Shown: positions 27,531-39,618 of the stretch, in pieces
How the letters are laid out: each line of letters starts with the position of its first letter
Position numbering within the stretch: the stretch's first letter is position 1
NCBI GenBank assembly: GCA_026395815.1
Contig: JAPLXZ010000005.1
Location: 1-39,618, forward strand
Direction: 5' to 3'
From: Candidatus Pacearchaeota archaeon
Lineage (GTDB): Archaea; Nanobdellota; Nanobdellia; Pacearchaeales; GW2011-AR1
Length of the DNA: 39,618 nt
Translations under genes and position numbers: made by a program
Notes under the pieces: model-generated
The model's database searches: none
Told to the model about the DNA's origin: nothing
What the model saw: the letters and a program-made list of their open reading frames with translations, nothing else

Positions 27531-28196
27531 TTATTTCCTTCGTTTTTTTGTTTCTCTCTTAACAAGTTCCTTAAGTTTCTTCAATCTCTTTCTGTCTCTT
27601 TCTACTTTTGGCTCTCTATACTTTTTGTATAATATAATAGATATAGCCAATACTGAGATCATTGCTAAAAGAACATAGATTAAAGCGAAATCTCTTGAAT
27701 AAGCATTGCATCTGATTCTGATATTAAGAGGTGCAGAAACAGACATTGTGGTTGTTGAGCCACCAACTCCTGAAGCTTGATTTTCTGGGGCTATTGATTG
27801 AACTATTACGTCTCCTGAATAAACTTTCTGTTCTTCTTCACATCTTTGTTCGCATATGAACTTTCCAGCCAACCAGCAATCTTTTTCATAAACATTTGGA
27901 ACCTTAAAACAAAATTCAACAGGAATTGCTTCACTACTGCTTGTATCAGCAGGTATTAATTTTATTTTAGCATCTTGCATTGTTAATATAATCTTTATTT
28001 CATCTGATGGTTCTATACTGACATAAGTATCTTCTGGCCAAGGATTGTATACACTATAACTAAGGCAAGTTCTTTCTCCTTCATTTACTAATACAGATTC
28101 TTTGCTCCATTTTATTCCAACCCCTGCAGAAATCAAAGAAACAAATACGAATATACAAATTAGTATAAATATAAAGTTTAAGATTCTTTTTTTCAT
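27531..28196 (-). CDS. Surface-exposed membrane protein, C-terminal TM and Lys/Arg-rich tail
   Basis: N-terminal signal; C-terminal FALIYVLLAMISVLAISIILYKKYREPKVERDRKRLKKLKELVKRETKKRRK. Confidence 0.75.
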   Translation of the reverse strand: MKKRILNFIFILICIFVFVSLISAGVGIKWSKESVLVNEGERTCLSYSVYNPWPEDTYVSIEPSDEIKIILTMQDAKIKLIPADTSSSEAIPVEFCFKVPNVYEKDCWLAGKFICEQRCEEEQKVYSGDVIVQSIAPENQASGVGGSTTTMSVSAPLNIRIRCNAYSRDFALIYVLLAMISVLAISIILYKKYREPKVERDRKRLKKLKELVKRETKKRRK

Positions 28197-28246
28197 TTTT
28201 CCTCTTTTTTATTTATGGTATTTTTTAATATATTAATTTATTGTTT

Positions 28247-28855
28247 TTATAATGTGCAGGCATTAGTATTAGCAACAGCTTCAAAACTTATCGTGTTATT
28301 ATAACTTCCAGTTGGCGTTGCTACAGGGACATCTAAATAAAACCTGTAATAAGTGACATTTCCACCAGTTACATTTTGTCCTGTTTTGATTCCAGCTGTT
28401 TTGTTGAATGCGACTTCTTTTCCTAATGCTGGCCAAGTGCCATTTACAAATGTAGAATTGGAATAGGTTTCATTTCCTATTGCAATAACATCTCCTCCGC
28501 TAGTTTTCAAATCTGCAGTAGACCTAAGGCAAAAATCAACTCCTATATTGCTGTCAGTTGATACGTTTATAAAAAATGAAGTATTTCCATTGGCATCATT
28601 AGTTGCAGAATTATTATTTCCAGTTGCATTTCTGTTAGGTGCTGGAAGACTATTTACTGTTCCGAAATAAATTCCGTTAGTGAGATTGTCAGAAAGTGTG
28701 ATTGAGAAATAGCCTGAAATTGTAACATTAGACATGGTTGTCCCGCTTGTAGTGGCAAATCCAGTTAATTTACTTGTTTGATTGAAAATCATTATAATAG
28801 AAAATACTAAAATCACAATAAAAACTGCCAAAAACATCCCCTCTTTTTTTACCAT
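28247..28855 (-). CDS. Small secreted/pilin-like surface subunit
   Basis: N-terminal TM; C-terminal domain shares ADLxTSGxDVxxxGNETYS...GSYNNTxxxxAV with the C-terminus of the adjacent giant protein. Confidence 0.75.
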   Translation of the reverse strand: MVKKEGMFLAVFIVILVFSIIMIFNQTSKLTGFATTSGTTMSNVTISGYFSITLSDNLTNGIYFGTVNSLPAPNRNATGNNNSATNDANGNTSFFINVSTDSNIGVDFCLRSTADLKTSGGDVIAIGNETYSNSTFVNGTWPALGKEVAFNKTAGIKTGQNVTGGNVTYYRFYLDVPVATPTGSYNNTISFEAVANTNACTL

Positions 28856-28886
28856 TTTATTAACTGAATAAAATAGGATTTTTATC

Positions 28887-28896
28887 TATTTAAATA
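28887..28896 (-). promoter_or_regulatory. TATA box for 28247..28855 gene
   Basis: TATTTAAATA, directly after the stop of the upstream giant gene and about 36 nt before ATG. Confidence 0.5.
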
Positions 28897-31800
28897 TTAT
28901 GATGGGTTCTGTCCGTGCTGAACTGCTTTTAATAATAATGTGTTGTTATAAGTTCCAACTGCTTGACCTGGTGGAGCATTAATGAAAAATTTGAGATAAA
29001 CAACGCTTCCTTCTGTTAAACTATCTCCAATTTCAGCATAATTTGTTGTCAAGGAGAATTTTTGTTCAGAAGGAACAGAACTGTTAGTTGAATTATAACT
29101 GTATGTTTCATTTCCTAATCCAAGAACATCCAATCCAGAAGTCATTAAATCGCTGTTTGCTTTAATGTATAAATCCACTGTTGAACCAATAGTAGAGATA
29201 TTTATCCAATAACTTGTAATGCTACTTTGGTTGTTTCCTTCTGCTGATTGGTTACTAATAGGCAATGCTTCAATACTCCAGTTTATCTGCTGCGATAACT
29301 TAGAAGATAATGAAATAGAAATACTGCTTTCTATGTTCACAGTGAAATTTCTCATCTCACTCTTTCCTTGGTTGTTCAAAAAGTCAGTGCAGTTTACACT
29401 CCAATTGTAATCGTTATCAGGGAGGTAAACAGTTATATTATTTGTTGTATCCTTAAGAGGATTTTCAATTGTCTTGTTTATTGCAGAATTTATTATTAGA
29501 CTGCAATTCAAAATATTACTACTGTCTGTGATGTTGTAATAGAAATCAATTGTGCCGATGCTATAATTCATAGTGTTATTTTCTGGAGTTATTAGAGTTA
29601 CAGTAGGGGAAGTTGTATCAATCCAAAATGCAACTGTTGATTTATTTTCATTGCCTGCTGTATCATTTGCCCAAACAGTCACATTATGTTTTCCTTCTGC
29701 CCATGTTATATTTGTTATATTAACACAGCTTCCTGCTGTTCCTAATGAGAAATTTCTTAACATTGTGTCATTAGAATACCAACAAGCCTGTAAGTTTGTA
29801 TCAGTAACTGTATAATTCACATCAAGATTATTAATTGACCAATTTGTATTGTTATTGGTTGGATAAGTTATATTTATATCTGGCTTTGTGGTATCAGCTT
29901 CATTTATTGTAACAGTTCTTTGTTCTGTTTTGTTTGTATTTCCTGCTTCGTCAATTGCATAAGCTGTGTAATTATAATTTCCAGTTGGCAATTCTGTAAA
30001 GTTTTTATATAATTTGTAAGTTCCTGCATTGTAGGAAGCATTAATTTCTTCTGGAGATAATGCACGAGAGAAAATCATGACTTCGTCTATTGAGCCGTTA
30101 ATATATCTATTATCATTTGTACTATACGCATCAACTACCCATCTGTACTCAACTCCAATCATGTTAAAATCGGTAATTATGCCAGCAGTGCTTGCATCAG
30201 TTCCATTAACTTTTTTAACACCATCAATATAGAGATAATATTGATCGTCGCCTGTATTTCTTACTAAAGCAATATGATGCCATGCGCCATCATTTATGAC
30301 TGTATTTGAATCTAACTGTGTTAGATCACCACCATTATTATCCCTCATAATGAAACCTACTTCTCCATTCCCAATACCAGCTACCCCCCCATAACCTAGA
30401 AATATATCTAGTACATTATTTTCGTTTGAAGAACTCCTTTGTGATATGAAAATTCCACTATTTTCTGATGAAGTAACTTTGGTCCAAAATTCATAGGTCC
30501 AATCATTTCCAAGGCCCCAATTAAATATAGAACTATCCCCATAGTCAATATAATCATTAATTCCATCAAATTGTAATGCATGTCCTCTTTTTCCTGTAAC
30601 AGTTGTGTTAGTAGCATGATTTATTAAATTTCCATTATGTTCATATGTTGAATTATCAAATACAGTCCCGCTTGAATTAACACCTTCAAAATTCCACCAT
30701 CCTACCAAGCTTCTATTCCAATCAATAAAAGCAGAATGATTGCCTGCATCACTTGTAGAAACATTTACATAAACAGATGTTGCTGTTTGTGAACTTCCAT
30801 TAGCAGGAGTTGGGTCTGTGAAGTTTATGTCTGGAGGAGTTGTATCTGGGCAAACATAAGTACTATTCCAACCACCATCTGTAATAGTCCAATTATAAAT
30901 ATTTATCAAAATATTTCTACTAGTATTTCCTGTTCCTGCACAATTAGAATATTTAGAATTACCTCCATCAAAAGGGGTATTATTCTGCTCAAATCTACTA
31001 CTCCAACCTTGAAGTAAAGAATCATAATTTGCAGTGGATAATATATCACCATCAAACATATCATTCATATTTGTAACACCTGAAACATTCCAACTTCCTA
31101 TGTTTTGATTAAATGCTGTGGCATAACGAAACATAGAACCCATATTTGCAACCTTTGATGTATCCCAATTACTTATATTTTGATTAAATGCTGTAGTACC
31201 ATAAAACATCCATGACATATCTGTAACATTTGATGTATCCCAATTACTTATATTTGGATTAAATGTAGTATCATAAAACATCCATGACATATCTGTAACA
31301 CTTGAAGTATTCCAGCTTCCTATGCTTTGATTAAATGCTATATCCCCAAAAAACATAACGCCCATATTTGCAACCTTTGATGTATCCCAATTACTTATAT
31401 TTTGATTAAATACTGTAGCACCAGCAAACATAGATCCCATATCTGTAACACTTGAAGTATTCCAACTTCCTATGCTCTGATTAAATGCTTTGGCATCTTC
31501 AAACATCCTCACCATATTTGTAACATTTGATGTATCCCAATTACTTATATTTTGATTAAATACTGTAGCACCACGAAACATACCTGACATAATTGTAACA
31601 CTTGAAGTATTCCAGCTTCCTATGCTCTGATTAAATGCTTCAGCAGTATAAAACATCCATCCCTTATTTGTAACCTTTGATGTATCCCAATTACTTATAT
31701 TTTGATTAAATGCTGTAGCACCAGCAAACATATAATACATATCTGTAACACCTGAAACATTCCAACTATTCATGCTTGGAACAGTGGTAAGTGAAGAACA

Positions 31801-34800
31801 ATCTGCAAAAGCCTGAGACATAGTAGTTGTTCCTGTCAGATTCAAAGCATCTGTTGCTGTAATCTTTAAATTAGAAGCACCATAAAAATAACTACCAGCG
31901 TTTCCTAAATTCAAACTTCCAAATTGAATTATATCTATTATTTTTAATTTATCTCCAGCATTATTAAATCTAAATCTTTTAATCGTCCCATCAATTGTAA
32001 TATTATAAACTCCTGCTGTTGTATAGTTATGAGTAACATTTACACTATTCCAGGCTGTTATTGTACTTGTAATCCCGTCTCCCCAATTAACTGTAAAATT
32101 ATATGTTCCTCCTGATACTAAAGGTAATGTAACATTCTTATCATTTTCTGCTACTTTAGATGTATTCCAAGCTGAAATAAAATAAGTACTTGTATTAGTT
32201 GCAGCAGTTATAGTCACACTTCTTTGTTCTGTCTTGTTTGTATTTCCTGCTGCATCAATTGCATAAGCAGTGAAGTTATAATTTCCAGTTGGCAATTCTG
32301 TAAAGTTTTTATATAATTTATAAGTTCCTGTTTGATATAAAGAATTGATTTCATTTTGAGATAAAACACGATTCCATATCATTACCTCATCCATAGTTCC
32401 ATTGAAATAAGAACTCTCACTACGAATACCAATTTGATTTATTGGGTCTGTACGATACCCCCCATTATCTGTAATAGAACTAATATAAGTCCCATTTAAA
32501 TATAGGGAAATATTTAAATTATTACCATTAAGTTCATAAGTAAAAGTGCAGAATCTCCATACATTTGTTGTAGCATCTGGAAAAAAATCCACATTTGAGG
32601 CATATTTGTCATCCGAACTTGAATTATACCATGTTATTCTTAATTGTCCGTTATCATAGAGCATTATATAATTTTGGTTATCATCTGCAAAAAGTGCATT
32701 ATAATCTTTAAATAGAGCTACCTTAACCCACATAGAAATAGTTTTGTTAGTTAAGTTTAAGTTTGAAGATGTAACAGAAAGCCAATCATTTACCCCATCA
32801 AACTCCAATGCATCCCCTCTTGCTCCTGTAACAGTTGTATTAAAATTGAATCCGGTCATGTTTCCATTATTCCCCCAAGTTGAATTATCAAACACAGTTC
32901 CAGAAGAATTAACGCTTTCAAAACTCCACCATCCTACCAAGCTTCTATTCCAATCAATAAAAGCAGAATGTTCATTTTCATCATTCGTTGAAACATTTAC
33001 ATAAACAGATGTTGCTGTTTGTGAACTTCCATTAGCAGGAGTTGGGTCTGTGAAATTTATATTTGGAGGAGTTATGTCCCCATAGATATTAATTGCATCT
33101 ATTTGAGTATCATTTGTTGTAACTCCATTATAAGTTGCATTAACAAATAAATCCTGCAATCCAGTTAGTCCTGCTGGAACTGTTACATTAACTTGCCATC
33201 CTATTCCACTGTAATAATTTACGTTAGGAGAATAACTTACATTCATTTCTACATAGTTAATATATTCTGACGCTGAACTTGTATATTCATATACCCCCCA
33301 AGTTAACCATCCACTATCATTTATATAATCAGAAAAATTTGAGGTTAAAGTTCTTGTGAAAGATGTTTGTGTTGTTCCTATGCTTTCATTTAGTCCGATT
33401 TGTGTCCAATTGTTATTATCAGCCCATTTCCATCCAGTGCCTTCTTTTCTTAAAACCCAAATACTAAAATCAGTGGTGCTTGTTGCATTACCCACAAAGG
33501 TAAAATTTATTTGAGTAATACCATTAAAATTTTCATTAACTTTCATTTCAAACCACCAAAATATTTCATCATTAGTACCGGGATTAATGCTTGTTTGTAT
33601 ATTTGTATCTAACACGCCTATTGCAGTGTAATTTGCTGAAGCTTGGCTTACGTGAGTATTCCTATTAGCCATATTTAAAGCAAAAGGAAAAATATCTATA
33701 TCATCTACGTAATATCTACAGGTTGTATTTTCAATACAGTTAGCGTAATTATATTGAGTTGTATAATTACCATATTTTGTAAAATTTGCAAATACCCCCC
33801 CAATAGTTATATTATTAATGCTAACTCCTCCGGTTATATTCAATTCTTTATAAATGAAAAAATCAAAATTTATTGGAATATTATCATTAGATGAAACAGA
33901 TACTGGGGTTGCTGTTGTAGGAGATGTTATCTGAAGAGACCTACAGTTTGTCTGATAAGTTGCGGCAGGATTAAACACAGCTCCAACAAAACTGCTTGAA
34001 CAATTTGTGTGAGTTAAAGTTATTTCACCATCTAAAACTCCATTAGCACTTGAATTAAAAGCAGATGCATTATATACTCCAGATAAAATTAATAATTGGG
34101 AAATGAGCTCAATTCTTTGACCATTACTTCCCCTATAACTTGAACCATTCTCTCCAATAACAGAAACATTCATCGAAGAGATAATTGAATTAGTTGCATT
34201 TATATAGACAATTCCGCCTGAACCTGGACTAGTCAACCCTGAATAAGTATAAGCTTTGTTAAGAATTATTCCTGAAAAATCAAGTGTCTGACTGGAAGTC
34301 AAAGCAATTCTTCCACCTCCACCACCATAAACTCCTGTAAAAGTTCCTCCTCCAGCATCCAATGAACCAGTTCCAGAAATATTGTTTGCTTTTAGCCATA
34401 TGCTTCCTCCAGAACCAGAACGATGTCCAGCAGCTCCTCCTGTAATAGATATATTTCCATTAACAATTATGGTATCTAAAGATTCAAGTTTTACAGCAGA
34501 ACCTCCACTACTTCCACTTCCGCCTGTTTCTCCTCCTCCACCACTACCCAAGCTTGTTGGTGCAGTAGAATCTCCATAGAGATTTTTAGCATTACTCCAT
34601 CCTTTTCCCCCATAAGTTCCTCCTGTATCTGCACCACCATATCCAGGCCCAATTCCCTTAGGAAATCCTAATCCACTACCAATCAAGAATGAAGAAGAAC
34701 TTATAGTTATATTTCCAGAAGCATTAATCCAAACTCCCTTTCCATCATAAGTTGTATTGTAACAAACAGAGGCCTTATAAGTTCCATTATTCCCAAAGCA

Positions 34801-35601
34801 ATCTCCATAAATAGTTAGATTATAATTATTTGTATTAAAATCTCCTAAAACATTTATTACATCACCTTCACCATAATTCCCCCCAAGCAATCCAATATCT
34901 CCTGTCAAATTCCAGTTTCTTGGCCAGGTGTTATTTGTAAAAGTTAATGTTCCAGGACGCCCAGGGAGATTAAGATAAGATCCTGAGTGAAGAGAAATAT
35001 TCCCAAGTAAACTTAAACCAGTTTGATATTCTAATCTAATTCTTCCACCTCCACCACCATAAACTCCAGAATAAATTCCTCCCCCAGCATCCAATGAACC
35101 AGTTCCAGAAATATTGTTTGCTTTTAGCCATATGCTTCCTCCAGAACCAGAACGATGTGATATGGTTGTGCCTCCACTCATCGTAATTTTTCCATTAACT
35201 TCTATCAAATCACTTGCATAAAGTTTAATACCAGAACCTCCTGGACTTCCATTATCAACACCTAATGCCCAACCCCCCCCACTACCCAAGCTTGTTGGTG
35301 CAGTAGCATTTCCATAGGGTTCTTTGATATTCGCTCCTCCCACTCCCCCATAAGTTCCTCCTGATTCTTCACCACCATATCCAGGTCCAAATTTAACAGG
35401 AAATCCCAATCCTATTCCGTCTAATGTTGTACTTGTACCTATTGTAATATTTCCATTAACACTTCTCCATTCCTGCCCATGTCCATCTTCAGTTATATTT
35501 CCGTATGCTCCTGTAAAATTAACATGAAGATAATCTCCGTAAATCTTCATTGTTCCATTTAAAATTGTTATATTGCCTGTTGAGTAGAGGAACAGTTCCA
35601 T
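28897..35601 (-). CDS. Giant surface protein: Gly-rich beta-helix-like repeats, LamG-like domains, BspA/DUF285 repeats, Ig-like modules; probably continuous with the ORF to its right via a frameshift
   Basis: [54 protein letters not shown]; [21 protein letters not shown] x10; CWYSNDTM Ig-like module. Confidence 0.85.
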   Translation of the reverse strand: MELFLYSTGNITILNGTMKIYGDYLHVNFTGAYGNITEDGHGQEWRSVNGNITIGTSTTLDGIGLGFPVKFGPGYGGEESGGTYGGVGGANIKEPYGNATAPTSLGSGGGWALGVDNGSPGGSGIKLYASDLIEVNGKITMSGGTTISHRSGSGGSIWLKANNISGTGSLDAGGGIYSGVYGGGGGRIRLEYQTGLSLLGNISLHSGSYLNLPGRPGTLTFTNNTWPRNWNLTGDIGLLGGNYGEGDVINVLGDFNTNNYNLTIYGDCFGNNGTYKASVCYNTTYDGKGVWINASGNITISSSSFLIGSGLGFPKGIGPGYGGADTGGTYGGKGWSNAKNLYGDSTAPTSLGSGGGGETGGSGSSGGSAVKLESLDTIIVNGNISITGGAAGHRSGSGGSIWLKANNISGTGSLDAGGGTFTGVYGGGGGRIALTSSQTLDFSGIILNKAYTYSGLTSPGSGGIVYINATNSIISSMNVSVIGENGSSYRGSNGQRIELISQLLILSGVYNASAFNSSANGVLDGEITLTHTNCSSSFVGAVFNPAATYQTNCRSLQITSPTTATPVSVSSNDNIPINFDFFIYKELNITGGVSINNITIGGVFANFTKYGNYTTQYNYANCIENTTCRYYVDDIDIFPFALNMANRNTHVSQASANYTAIGVLDTNIQTSINPGTNDEIFWWFEMKVNENFNGITQINFTFVGNATSTTDFSIWVLRKEGTGWKWADNNNWTQIGLNESIGTTQTSFTRTLTSNFSDYINDSGWLTWGVYEYTSSASEYINYVEMNVSYSPNVNYYSGIGWQVNVTVPAGLTGLQDLFVNATYNGVTTNDTQIDAINIYGDITPPNINFTDPTPANGSSQTATSVYVNVSTNDENEHSAFIDWNRSLVGWWSFESVNSSGTVFDNSTWGNNGNMTGFNFNTTVTGARGDALEFDGVNDWLSVTSSNLNLTNKTISMWVKVALFKDYNALFADDNQNYIMLYDNGQLRITWYNSSSDDKYASNVDFFPDATTNVWRFCTFTYELNGNNLNISLYLNGTYISSITDNGGYRTDPINQIGIRSESSYFNGTMDEVMIWNRVLSQNEINSLYQTGTYKLYKNFTELPTGNYNFTAYAIDAAGNTNKTEQRSVTITAATNTSTYFISAWNTSKVAENDKNVTLPLVSGGTYNFTVNWGDGITSTITAWNSVNVTHNYTTAGVYNITIDGTIKRFRFNNAGDKLKIIDIIQFGSLNLGNAGSYFYGASNLKITATDALNLTGTTTMSQAFADCSSLTTVPSMNSWNVSGVTDMYYMFAGATAFNQNISNWDTSKVTNKGWMFYTAEAFNQSIGSWNTSSVTIMSGMFRGATVFNQNISNWDTSNVTNMVRMFEDAKAFNQSIGSWNTSSVTDMGSMFAGATVFNQNISNWDTSKVANMGVMFFGDIAFNQSIGSWNTSSVTDMSWMFYDTTFNPNISNWDTSNVTDMSWMFYGTTAFNQNISNWDTSKVANMGSMFRYATAFNQNIGSWNVSGVTNMNDMFDGDILSTANYDSLLQGWSSRFEQNNTPFDGGNSKYSNCAGTGNTSRNILINIYNWTITDGGWNSTYVCPDTTPPDINFTDPTPANGSSQTATSVYVNVSTSDAGNHSAFIDWNRSLVGWWNFEGVNSSGTVFDNSTYEHNGNLINHATNTTVTGKRGHALQFDGINDYIDYGDSSIFNWGLGNDWTYEFWTKVTSSENSGIFISQRSSSNENNVLDIFLGYGGVAGIGNGEVGFIMRDNNGGDLTQLDSNTVINDGAWHHIALVRNTGDDQYYLYIDGVKKVNGTDASTAGIITDFNMIGVEYRWVVDAYSTNDNRYINGSIDEVMIFSRALSPEEINASYNAGTYKLYKNFTELPTGNYNYTAYAIDEAGNTNKTEQRTVTINEADTTKPDINITYPTNNNTNWSINNLDVNYTVTDTNLQACWYSNDTMLRNFSLGTAGSCVNITNITWAEGKHNVTVWANDTAGNENKSTVAFWIDTTSPTVTLITPENNTMNYSIGTIDFYYNITDSSNILNCSLIINSAINKTIENPLKDTTNNITVYLPDNDYNWSVNCTDFLNNQGKSEMRNFTVNIESSISISLSSKLSQQINWSIEALPISNQSAEGNNQSSITSYWINISTIGSTVDLYIKANSDLMTSGLDVLGLGNETYSYNSTNSSVPSEQKFSLTTNYAEIGDSLTEGSVVYLKFFINAPPGQAVGTYNNTLLLKAVQHGQNPS
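31000..31790 (-). repeat. Ten BspA/DUF285-type coding repeats (about 75 nt each)
   Basis: Alternating [10 protein letters not shown](K/N)VTNM and [15 protein letters not shown] units. Confidence 0.85.
34352..34426 (-). repeat. 75-bp exact coding repeat, copy A (matches 35084..35158)
   Basis: ccagcatccaatgaaccagttcc...agaaccagaacgatgt identical in both places. Confidence 0.85.
35441..35581 (-). repeat. 141-bp exact direct repeat, internal copy (matches 39478..39618)
   Basis: Base-by-base identical; flanking base differs on the left (t35440 vs a39477), right end is the window edge. Confidence 0.9.
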
Positions 35602-38600
35602 GTATTGACTCCTGGAGTAACTACTGTGACAGCAGAAATCGTAACAGTTCTTTGTTCTGTTTTGTTTGTATTTCCTGCTTCGTCAATTGCATAAGCTGTG
35701 TAATTATAATTTCCAGTTGGCAATTCTGTAAAGTTTTTATATAATTTGTAAGTTCCTGTTTGATATGTTGCATTTATTTCTTGTAATGATAAAGCACGAT
35801 TCCATATCATGACTTCGTCTATTGAGCCATTGAAATAATATCCACTACTCCTGCTTCTGCCAATTAATAGACTTTCATTAGGCGCTGACATATCACCAAT
35901 AGTAAAAGATTCTGTCTCTTGCCAAACTCCATCTAAATATAAGTAATAGATTGTTCCGTTTCTTACTCCCACTGCATGATGCCATTGATTGTCATGAACC
36001 GCTGTAGAATATAAACCATGGCTATTAAGGCTTCCACCTATATTAAAAGTTAGATAATCACCAGAATTATTTACTACAACAAGATAAAATCCTTTTTCTC
36101 CAGTATCAAGATAAAAATCTGTATTAGCACGTCCAACAAGTACTCCATATGATCCAGATGGGAGAGTTTTGAACCATACTGAAACTGTAAAACTATCATT
36201 CAAATTGAAAATATTTGAATTACTAGCATTTATGTAATCATTAATTCCATCAAACTGCAATGCATCTCCTCTAATACCTGTAACAGTTGTGTTTGTTGCA
36301 TGATTGTTCAAAGTTCCATGACTTCCGTAACTTGAATTATCATAAACAGTTCCATTTGTTAAAACACTCTCAAAACTCCACCATCCTACTAAACTCCTAT
36401 TCCAGTCAATAAAAGCAGAATGTTCATTTGCATCTGAAGTTGAGACATTAACATAAACAGATGTTGCTGTTTGTGACGAAGCATTATCGGGAGTAGGAAA
36501 TGTAAAATTAATATTTGGTTTTATTGTATCAATTCCAAACGTGATTGTTGAATGGTTTTCATTGCCTGCTGTATCATTTGCCCAAACAGTTACGTTGTGT
36601 CTTCCTTCTGTCCATGTTATATTTGTTATATTAACACAGCTTCCTGCTGTTCCTAATGAGAAATTTCTTAACATTGTGTCATTAGAATACCAACAGCTTC
36701 CTACTGCAACATTATCTGAAACAGTGTAATTTACATCTAACCCTGTATCAGAAGAATATGTATTGTTTGTAGGAGTGACTATTGCGATATTTGGCTTGAT
36801 TGTTTCTGCAGTTATTGTCACACTTCTCTGTTCTGTAGAATTAACATTTCCAGCAGCATCTATTGCATAAGCAGTGAAGTTATATTGTCCTGTACTTAAA
36901 CCAGTGAAGTTGTTGTATAATTTGTAAGTTCCTGCATTGTAGGAGGCATTTATTTCTTCTGGAGTTAATGCTCTTGAAAAAATCATTACTTCATCTATGG
37001 AACCGTTGAAGTTATCTCCAGCACCCCCTCGATTAGTTCCGAGGTATAAAGATTCATTAACAAGTACCATATCTCCAATAGATGAAGTACTTGTACCTCT
37101 TGAAATCCCATCAACATAAAGCGTGAAGATACTTCCATCTCTTACCCCCACAGCACTATGCCACTGATTATCAGAACCACCAGCCCACTGAATATCTACA
37201 TTATTTGATGCTCCAGCAGCATTAAAGATTACAGTATCTGTTCCATAAAGGTCTCTAAGTAATAAATAAAAACCTTTTGATCCAGCACTTAAAAAATAAT
37301 AATTATTAGCCCGTCCAATTAATACATGCGTACCAGTGAAAGCATCAGGATTGATTTTAAACCATGTTGCAATTGTAAAACTGTTATTGAAATCATATGC
37401 ATCTTTATAGTTGACTTTTACATAATCATTAATTCCATCAAACTCCAATGCTTTTCCCCTTATTCCTGTAACAGTTGTATTAAAATTGAATCCGGTCATG
37501 TTTCCATTATTCCCCCAAGTTGAATTATCAAACACAGTTCCAGAAGAATTAACGCTTTCAAAACTCCACCATCCTACTAAACTCCTATTCCAGTCAATAA
37601 AAGCAGAATGTTCATTTTCATCATTCGTTGAAACATTTACATAAACAGATGTTGCTGTTTGTGATGAAGCATTATCGGGAGTAGGAAATGTAAAATTAAT
37701 ATCTGGCTTTACTGTATCAATTCCAAACGTGATTGTTGAATGGTTTTCATTGCCTGCTGTATCATTTGCCCAAACAGTCACATTATGTCTTCCTTCTGTC
37801 CATGTTATGTTTGTTATGTTAACACAGCTTCCTGCTGTTCCTAATGACATATTTTTTAACATTGTGTCATTAGAATACCAACAAGAACCTATTCCAGCAG
37901 CATCTGTTGCATTGTATAACACATCTAAACCATTATCAGGAGAATAAGTATTGTTTGATGGAAAAATTATTGTAACTAATGGCGGCAATGGACAATTAGT
38001 TTGGTATGTCGCAATAGGATTGAATTTTGCGCCCACAAAACTGCTTGAACAATCAGTGTAATTTACAATTATTCTCTCAACTGTTGAACCGCCTGTAAAG
38101 TTTGATGCATTATAAATTCCCGATAGAGTTATTTTTGTGTCAATGAAAGTTATGTTTCCTCCATTAAATCCTACTGTTGAGATATTCATCGGAGAATTTA
38201 TTGAAGTTGTTGCATTTATGAAAACTGTTCCACCTGACCCCTTTGGAATTTGGTTTTGTTTTGCTCCTGTGTTTATTATAATTCCAGTAAAATTAATTGT
38301 TCCTGTAGAAGTTAAAGCAATTCTACCTCCACCACCCCCAGAAGACCAGCCTGCAGTCGCATCATCTAAACTATTTGCAGAAAGATTACCCTTTCCTAAA
38401 ATATTTTTTCCATCAAGCCAGATACTACCTCCAGAAGCTCCGTAAAAATATTGCCCCCCACTTCCCATCATATTGATAACTCCATCAATAATAATATTTC
38501 CTGTATCACTTTGTAATCTAACAGCAGAACCCCCTCTAGCATCATTACCACTAATACTTGCTCCACCACTTCCTAGATTTATAGGCTCTTTCTCGTTTCC

Positions 38601-39618
38601 ATATGTATTGCTACACGACTGCCCATTACCTCCATGAGCTGACCCAGCTGCACCACCACAAAGTCCAGGTCCAGTATTGTTCGGAAATCCAAGAAAATCT
38701 CCATGAACTAGAGCGCCTAAACTGATATTGATGTCTCCGGAAGCATTTATCCAAACCCCTCTTCCATTTGCTGTTTTATTCCAGCAACTTGAGGGATTTT
38801 TTGGATCAATAAAACAATCTCCATAAATTCCCAATGTTGTGTCACTTAATACACTAAAATTTCCCCTTATATTTGTAACATTTCCTTCTCCATAATCTCC
38901 TCCTAATAATCCTATATCTCCTTTCACTATAAAATTAGATGGCCAAGTATTATTTGTGAAAGTTAAAGTTCCTGGAGCATTTGTTACATTGCTGCCACCT
39001 GAACCTTGTGATATTCCAGATTTAACAGAAATCTTCCCTGTTAAATTCATTGTGCTTCCATATTCAAATCTTATTCTACCTCCACCACCGCCATATGACC
39101 AGTAGCTTGGATTTTCAAGAGGTGGGATTCCTCCATCTGCACTAAGATTACCACTTCCAGAAATGATATTTGCTTTCAACCATATACTTCCTCCAGAACC
39201 CATATAAACATAACTTGCAGAATTAACATTCATTGATATATTACCATCAATAAGAATATTATCTCCTTGTAATTTTATAGCAGAACCACCCCCAAAACCA
39301 GCACTTGCTCCTCCACTTCCTAAGCTTGTTGGAGCACTTGCATTTCCATATATTACCATTGAACCACCAAGAATTCCGTCTGTCATTGCTCCATGAGATG
39401 CTCCAAGCGTGCCAGATCCAGGCCCAATTCCAGTAGGGAATCCTAAACCAATACCATCTAACTTTCCACTAACACCAATTGTAATATTTCCATTAACACT
39501 TCTCCATTCCTGCCCATGTCCATCTTCAGTTATATTTCCGTATGCTCCTGTAAAATTAACATGAAGATAATCTCCGTAAATCTTCATTGTTCCATTTAAA
39601 ATTGTTATATTGCCTGTT
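35568..39618 (-). CDS. Giant surface protein, N-terminal part, truncated by right window edge
   Basis: Frame remains open to 39618 ([11 protein letters not shown] upstream of the listed M). Gly-rich beta-helix-like region, two LamG-like domains, Ig-like modules. Ends ...[12 protein letters not shown] at the frameshift. Confidence 0.8.
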   Translation of the reverse strand, partial: TGNITILNGTMKIYGDYLHVNFTGAYGNITEDGHGQEWRSVNGNITIGVSGKLDGIGLGFPTGIGPGSGTLGASHGAMTDGILGGSMVIYGNASAPTSLGSGGASAGFGGGSAIKLQGDNILIDGNISMNVNSASYVYMGSGGSIWLKANIISGSGNLSADGGIPPLENPSYWSYGGGGGRIRFEYGSTMNLTGKISVKSGISQGSGGSNVTNAPGTLTFTNNTWPSNFIVKGDIGLLGGDYGEGNVTNIRGNFSVLSDTTLGIYGDCFIDPKNPSSCWNKTANGRGVWINASGDINISLGALVHGDFLGFPNNTGPGLCGGAAGSAHGGNGQSCSNTYGNEKEPINLGSGGASISGNDARGGSAVRLQSDTGNIIIDGVINMMGSGGQYFYGASGGSIWLDGKNILGKGNLSANSLDDATAGWSSGGGGGRIALTSTGTINFTGIIINTGAKQNQIPKGSGGTVFINATTSINSPMNISTVGFNGGNITFIDTKITLSGIYNASNFTGGSTVERIIVNYTDCSSSFVGAKFNPIATYQTNCPLPPLVTIIFPSNNTYSPDNGLDVLYNATDAAGIGSCWYSNDTMLKNMSLGTAGSCVNITNITWTEGRHNVTVWANDTAGNENHSTITFGIDTVKPDINFTFPTPDNASSQTATSVYVNVSTNDENEHSAFIDWNRSLVGWWSFESVNSSGTVFDNSTWGNNGNMTGFNFNTTVTGIRGKALEFDGINDYVKVNYKDAYDFNNSFTIATWFKINPDAFTGTHVLIGRANNYYFLSAGSKGFYLLLRDLYGTDTVIFNAAGASNNVDIQWAGGSDNQWHSAVGVRDGSIFTLYVDGISRGTSTSSIGDMVLVNESLYLGTNRGGAGDNFNGSIDEVMIFSRALTPEEINASYNAGTYKLYNNFTGLSTGQYNFTAYAIDAAGNVNSTEQRSVTITAETIKPNIAIVTPTNNTYSSDTGLDVNYTVSDNVAVGSCWYSNDTMLRNFSLGTAGSCVNITNITWTEGRHNVTVWANDTAGNENHSTITFGIDTIKPNINFTFPTPDNASSQTATSVYVNVSTSDANEHSAFIDWNRSLVGWWSFESVLTNGTVYDNSSYGSHGTLNNHATNTTVTGIRGDALQFDGINDYINASNSNIFNLNDSFTVSVWFKTLPSGSYGVLVGRANTDFYLDTGEKGFYLVVVNNSGDYLTFNIGGSLNSHGLYSTAVHDNQWHHAVGVRNGTIYYLYLDGVWQETESFTIGDMSAPNESLLIGRSRSSGYYFNGSIDEVMIWNRALSLQEINATYQTGTYKLYKNFTELPTGNYNYTAYAIDEAGNTNKTEQRTVTISAVTVVTPGVNTWNCSSTQQAI
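39478..39618 (-). repeat. 141-bp exact direct repeat, terminal copy
   Basis: Identical to 35441..35581 and ends exactly at window end. Confidence 0.9.

Noticed and set aside
31000-31790. CRISPR-like regularly spaced repeats
   Set aside because: The repeats are in-frame DUF285 protein repeats with no unique spacers; no cas genes present.
35568-35601. Programmed ribosomal frameshift joining the 1339-aa and 2234-aa ORFs
   Set aside because: No heptameric slippery sequence or obvious stimulatory structure, and the site abuts a 141-bp exact repeat matching the contig end. An assembly or 1-nt sequence error is more likely until reads are checked.
1-39618. Toxin-antitoxin, restriction-modification or other classical defence system
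   Set aside because: No recognisable methyltransferase, toxin or ATPase-effector pairs; the only nuclease is the solitary PD-(D/E)XK protein.

Overview
The window looks like a whole contig, or most of one, from an AT-rich archaeal genome. DPANN-type (Pacearchaeota/Woesearchaeota-like) is my inference from gene content and surface-protein style. A central housekeeping block of about 20 kb carries a YchF/OBG-like GTPase, DUF167, a COG4900-like metallopeptidase, DUF192, a 51-aa basic protein missing from the ORF track, Kae1, L7Ae, S28e, L24e, intein-containing GyrB, a zinc-ribbon protein, GyrA, a PD-(D/E)XK nuclease, aIF2-gamma, a Lon-type protease and a YggS-like PLP protein. It is flanked by two surface-protein gene sets, left on the + strand and right on the - strand. 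Each set has giant repeat proteins rich in N-x-S/T sequons and a paralogous poly-Gly/C-terminal-TM protein. Both contig ends run off inside giant repetitive genes. The right end finishes on an exact 141-bp copy of an internal repeat that sits at an apparent frameshift, so assembly artefact is a serious possibility there. Most notable points: (1) paired giant-fibre plus membrane-partner modules; (2) a k-turn/k-loop-like element in the L7Ae mRNA leader; (3) a GyrB intein beside the TOPRIM DxD motif with an HTH-like insert; (4) in-frame and intergenic small repeats/hairpins (Kae1 insertion, gyrB/gyrA leaders, S28e downstream hairpin); (5) a 12-mer conserved at nucleotide level inside fibre repeats. 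No tRNA, rRNA, CRISPR array, transposase or reverse transcriptase was recognised.
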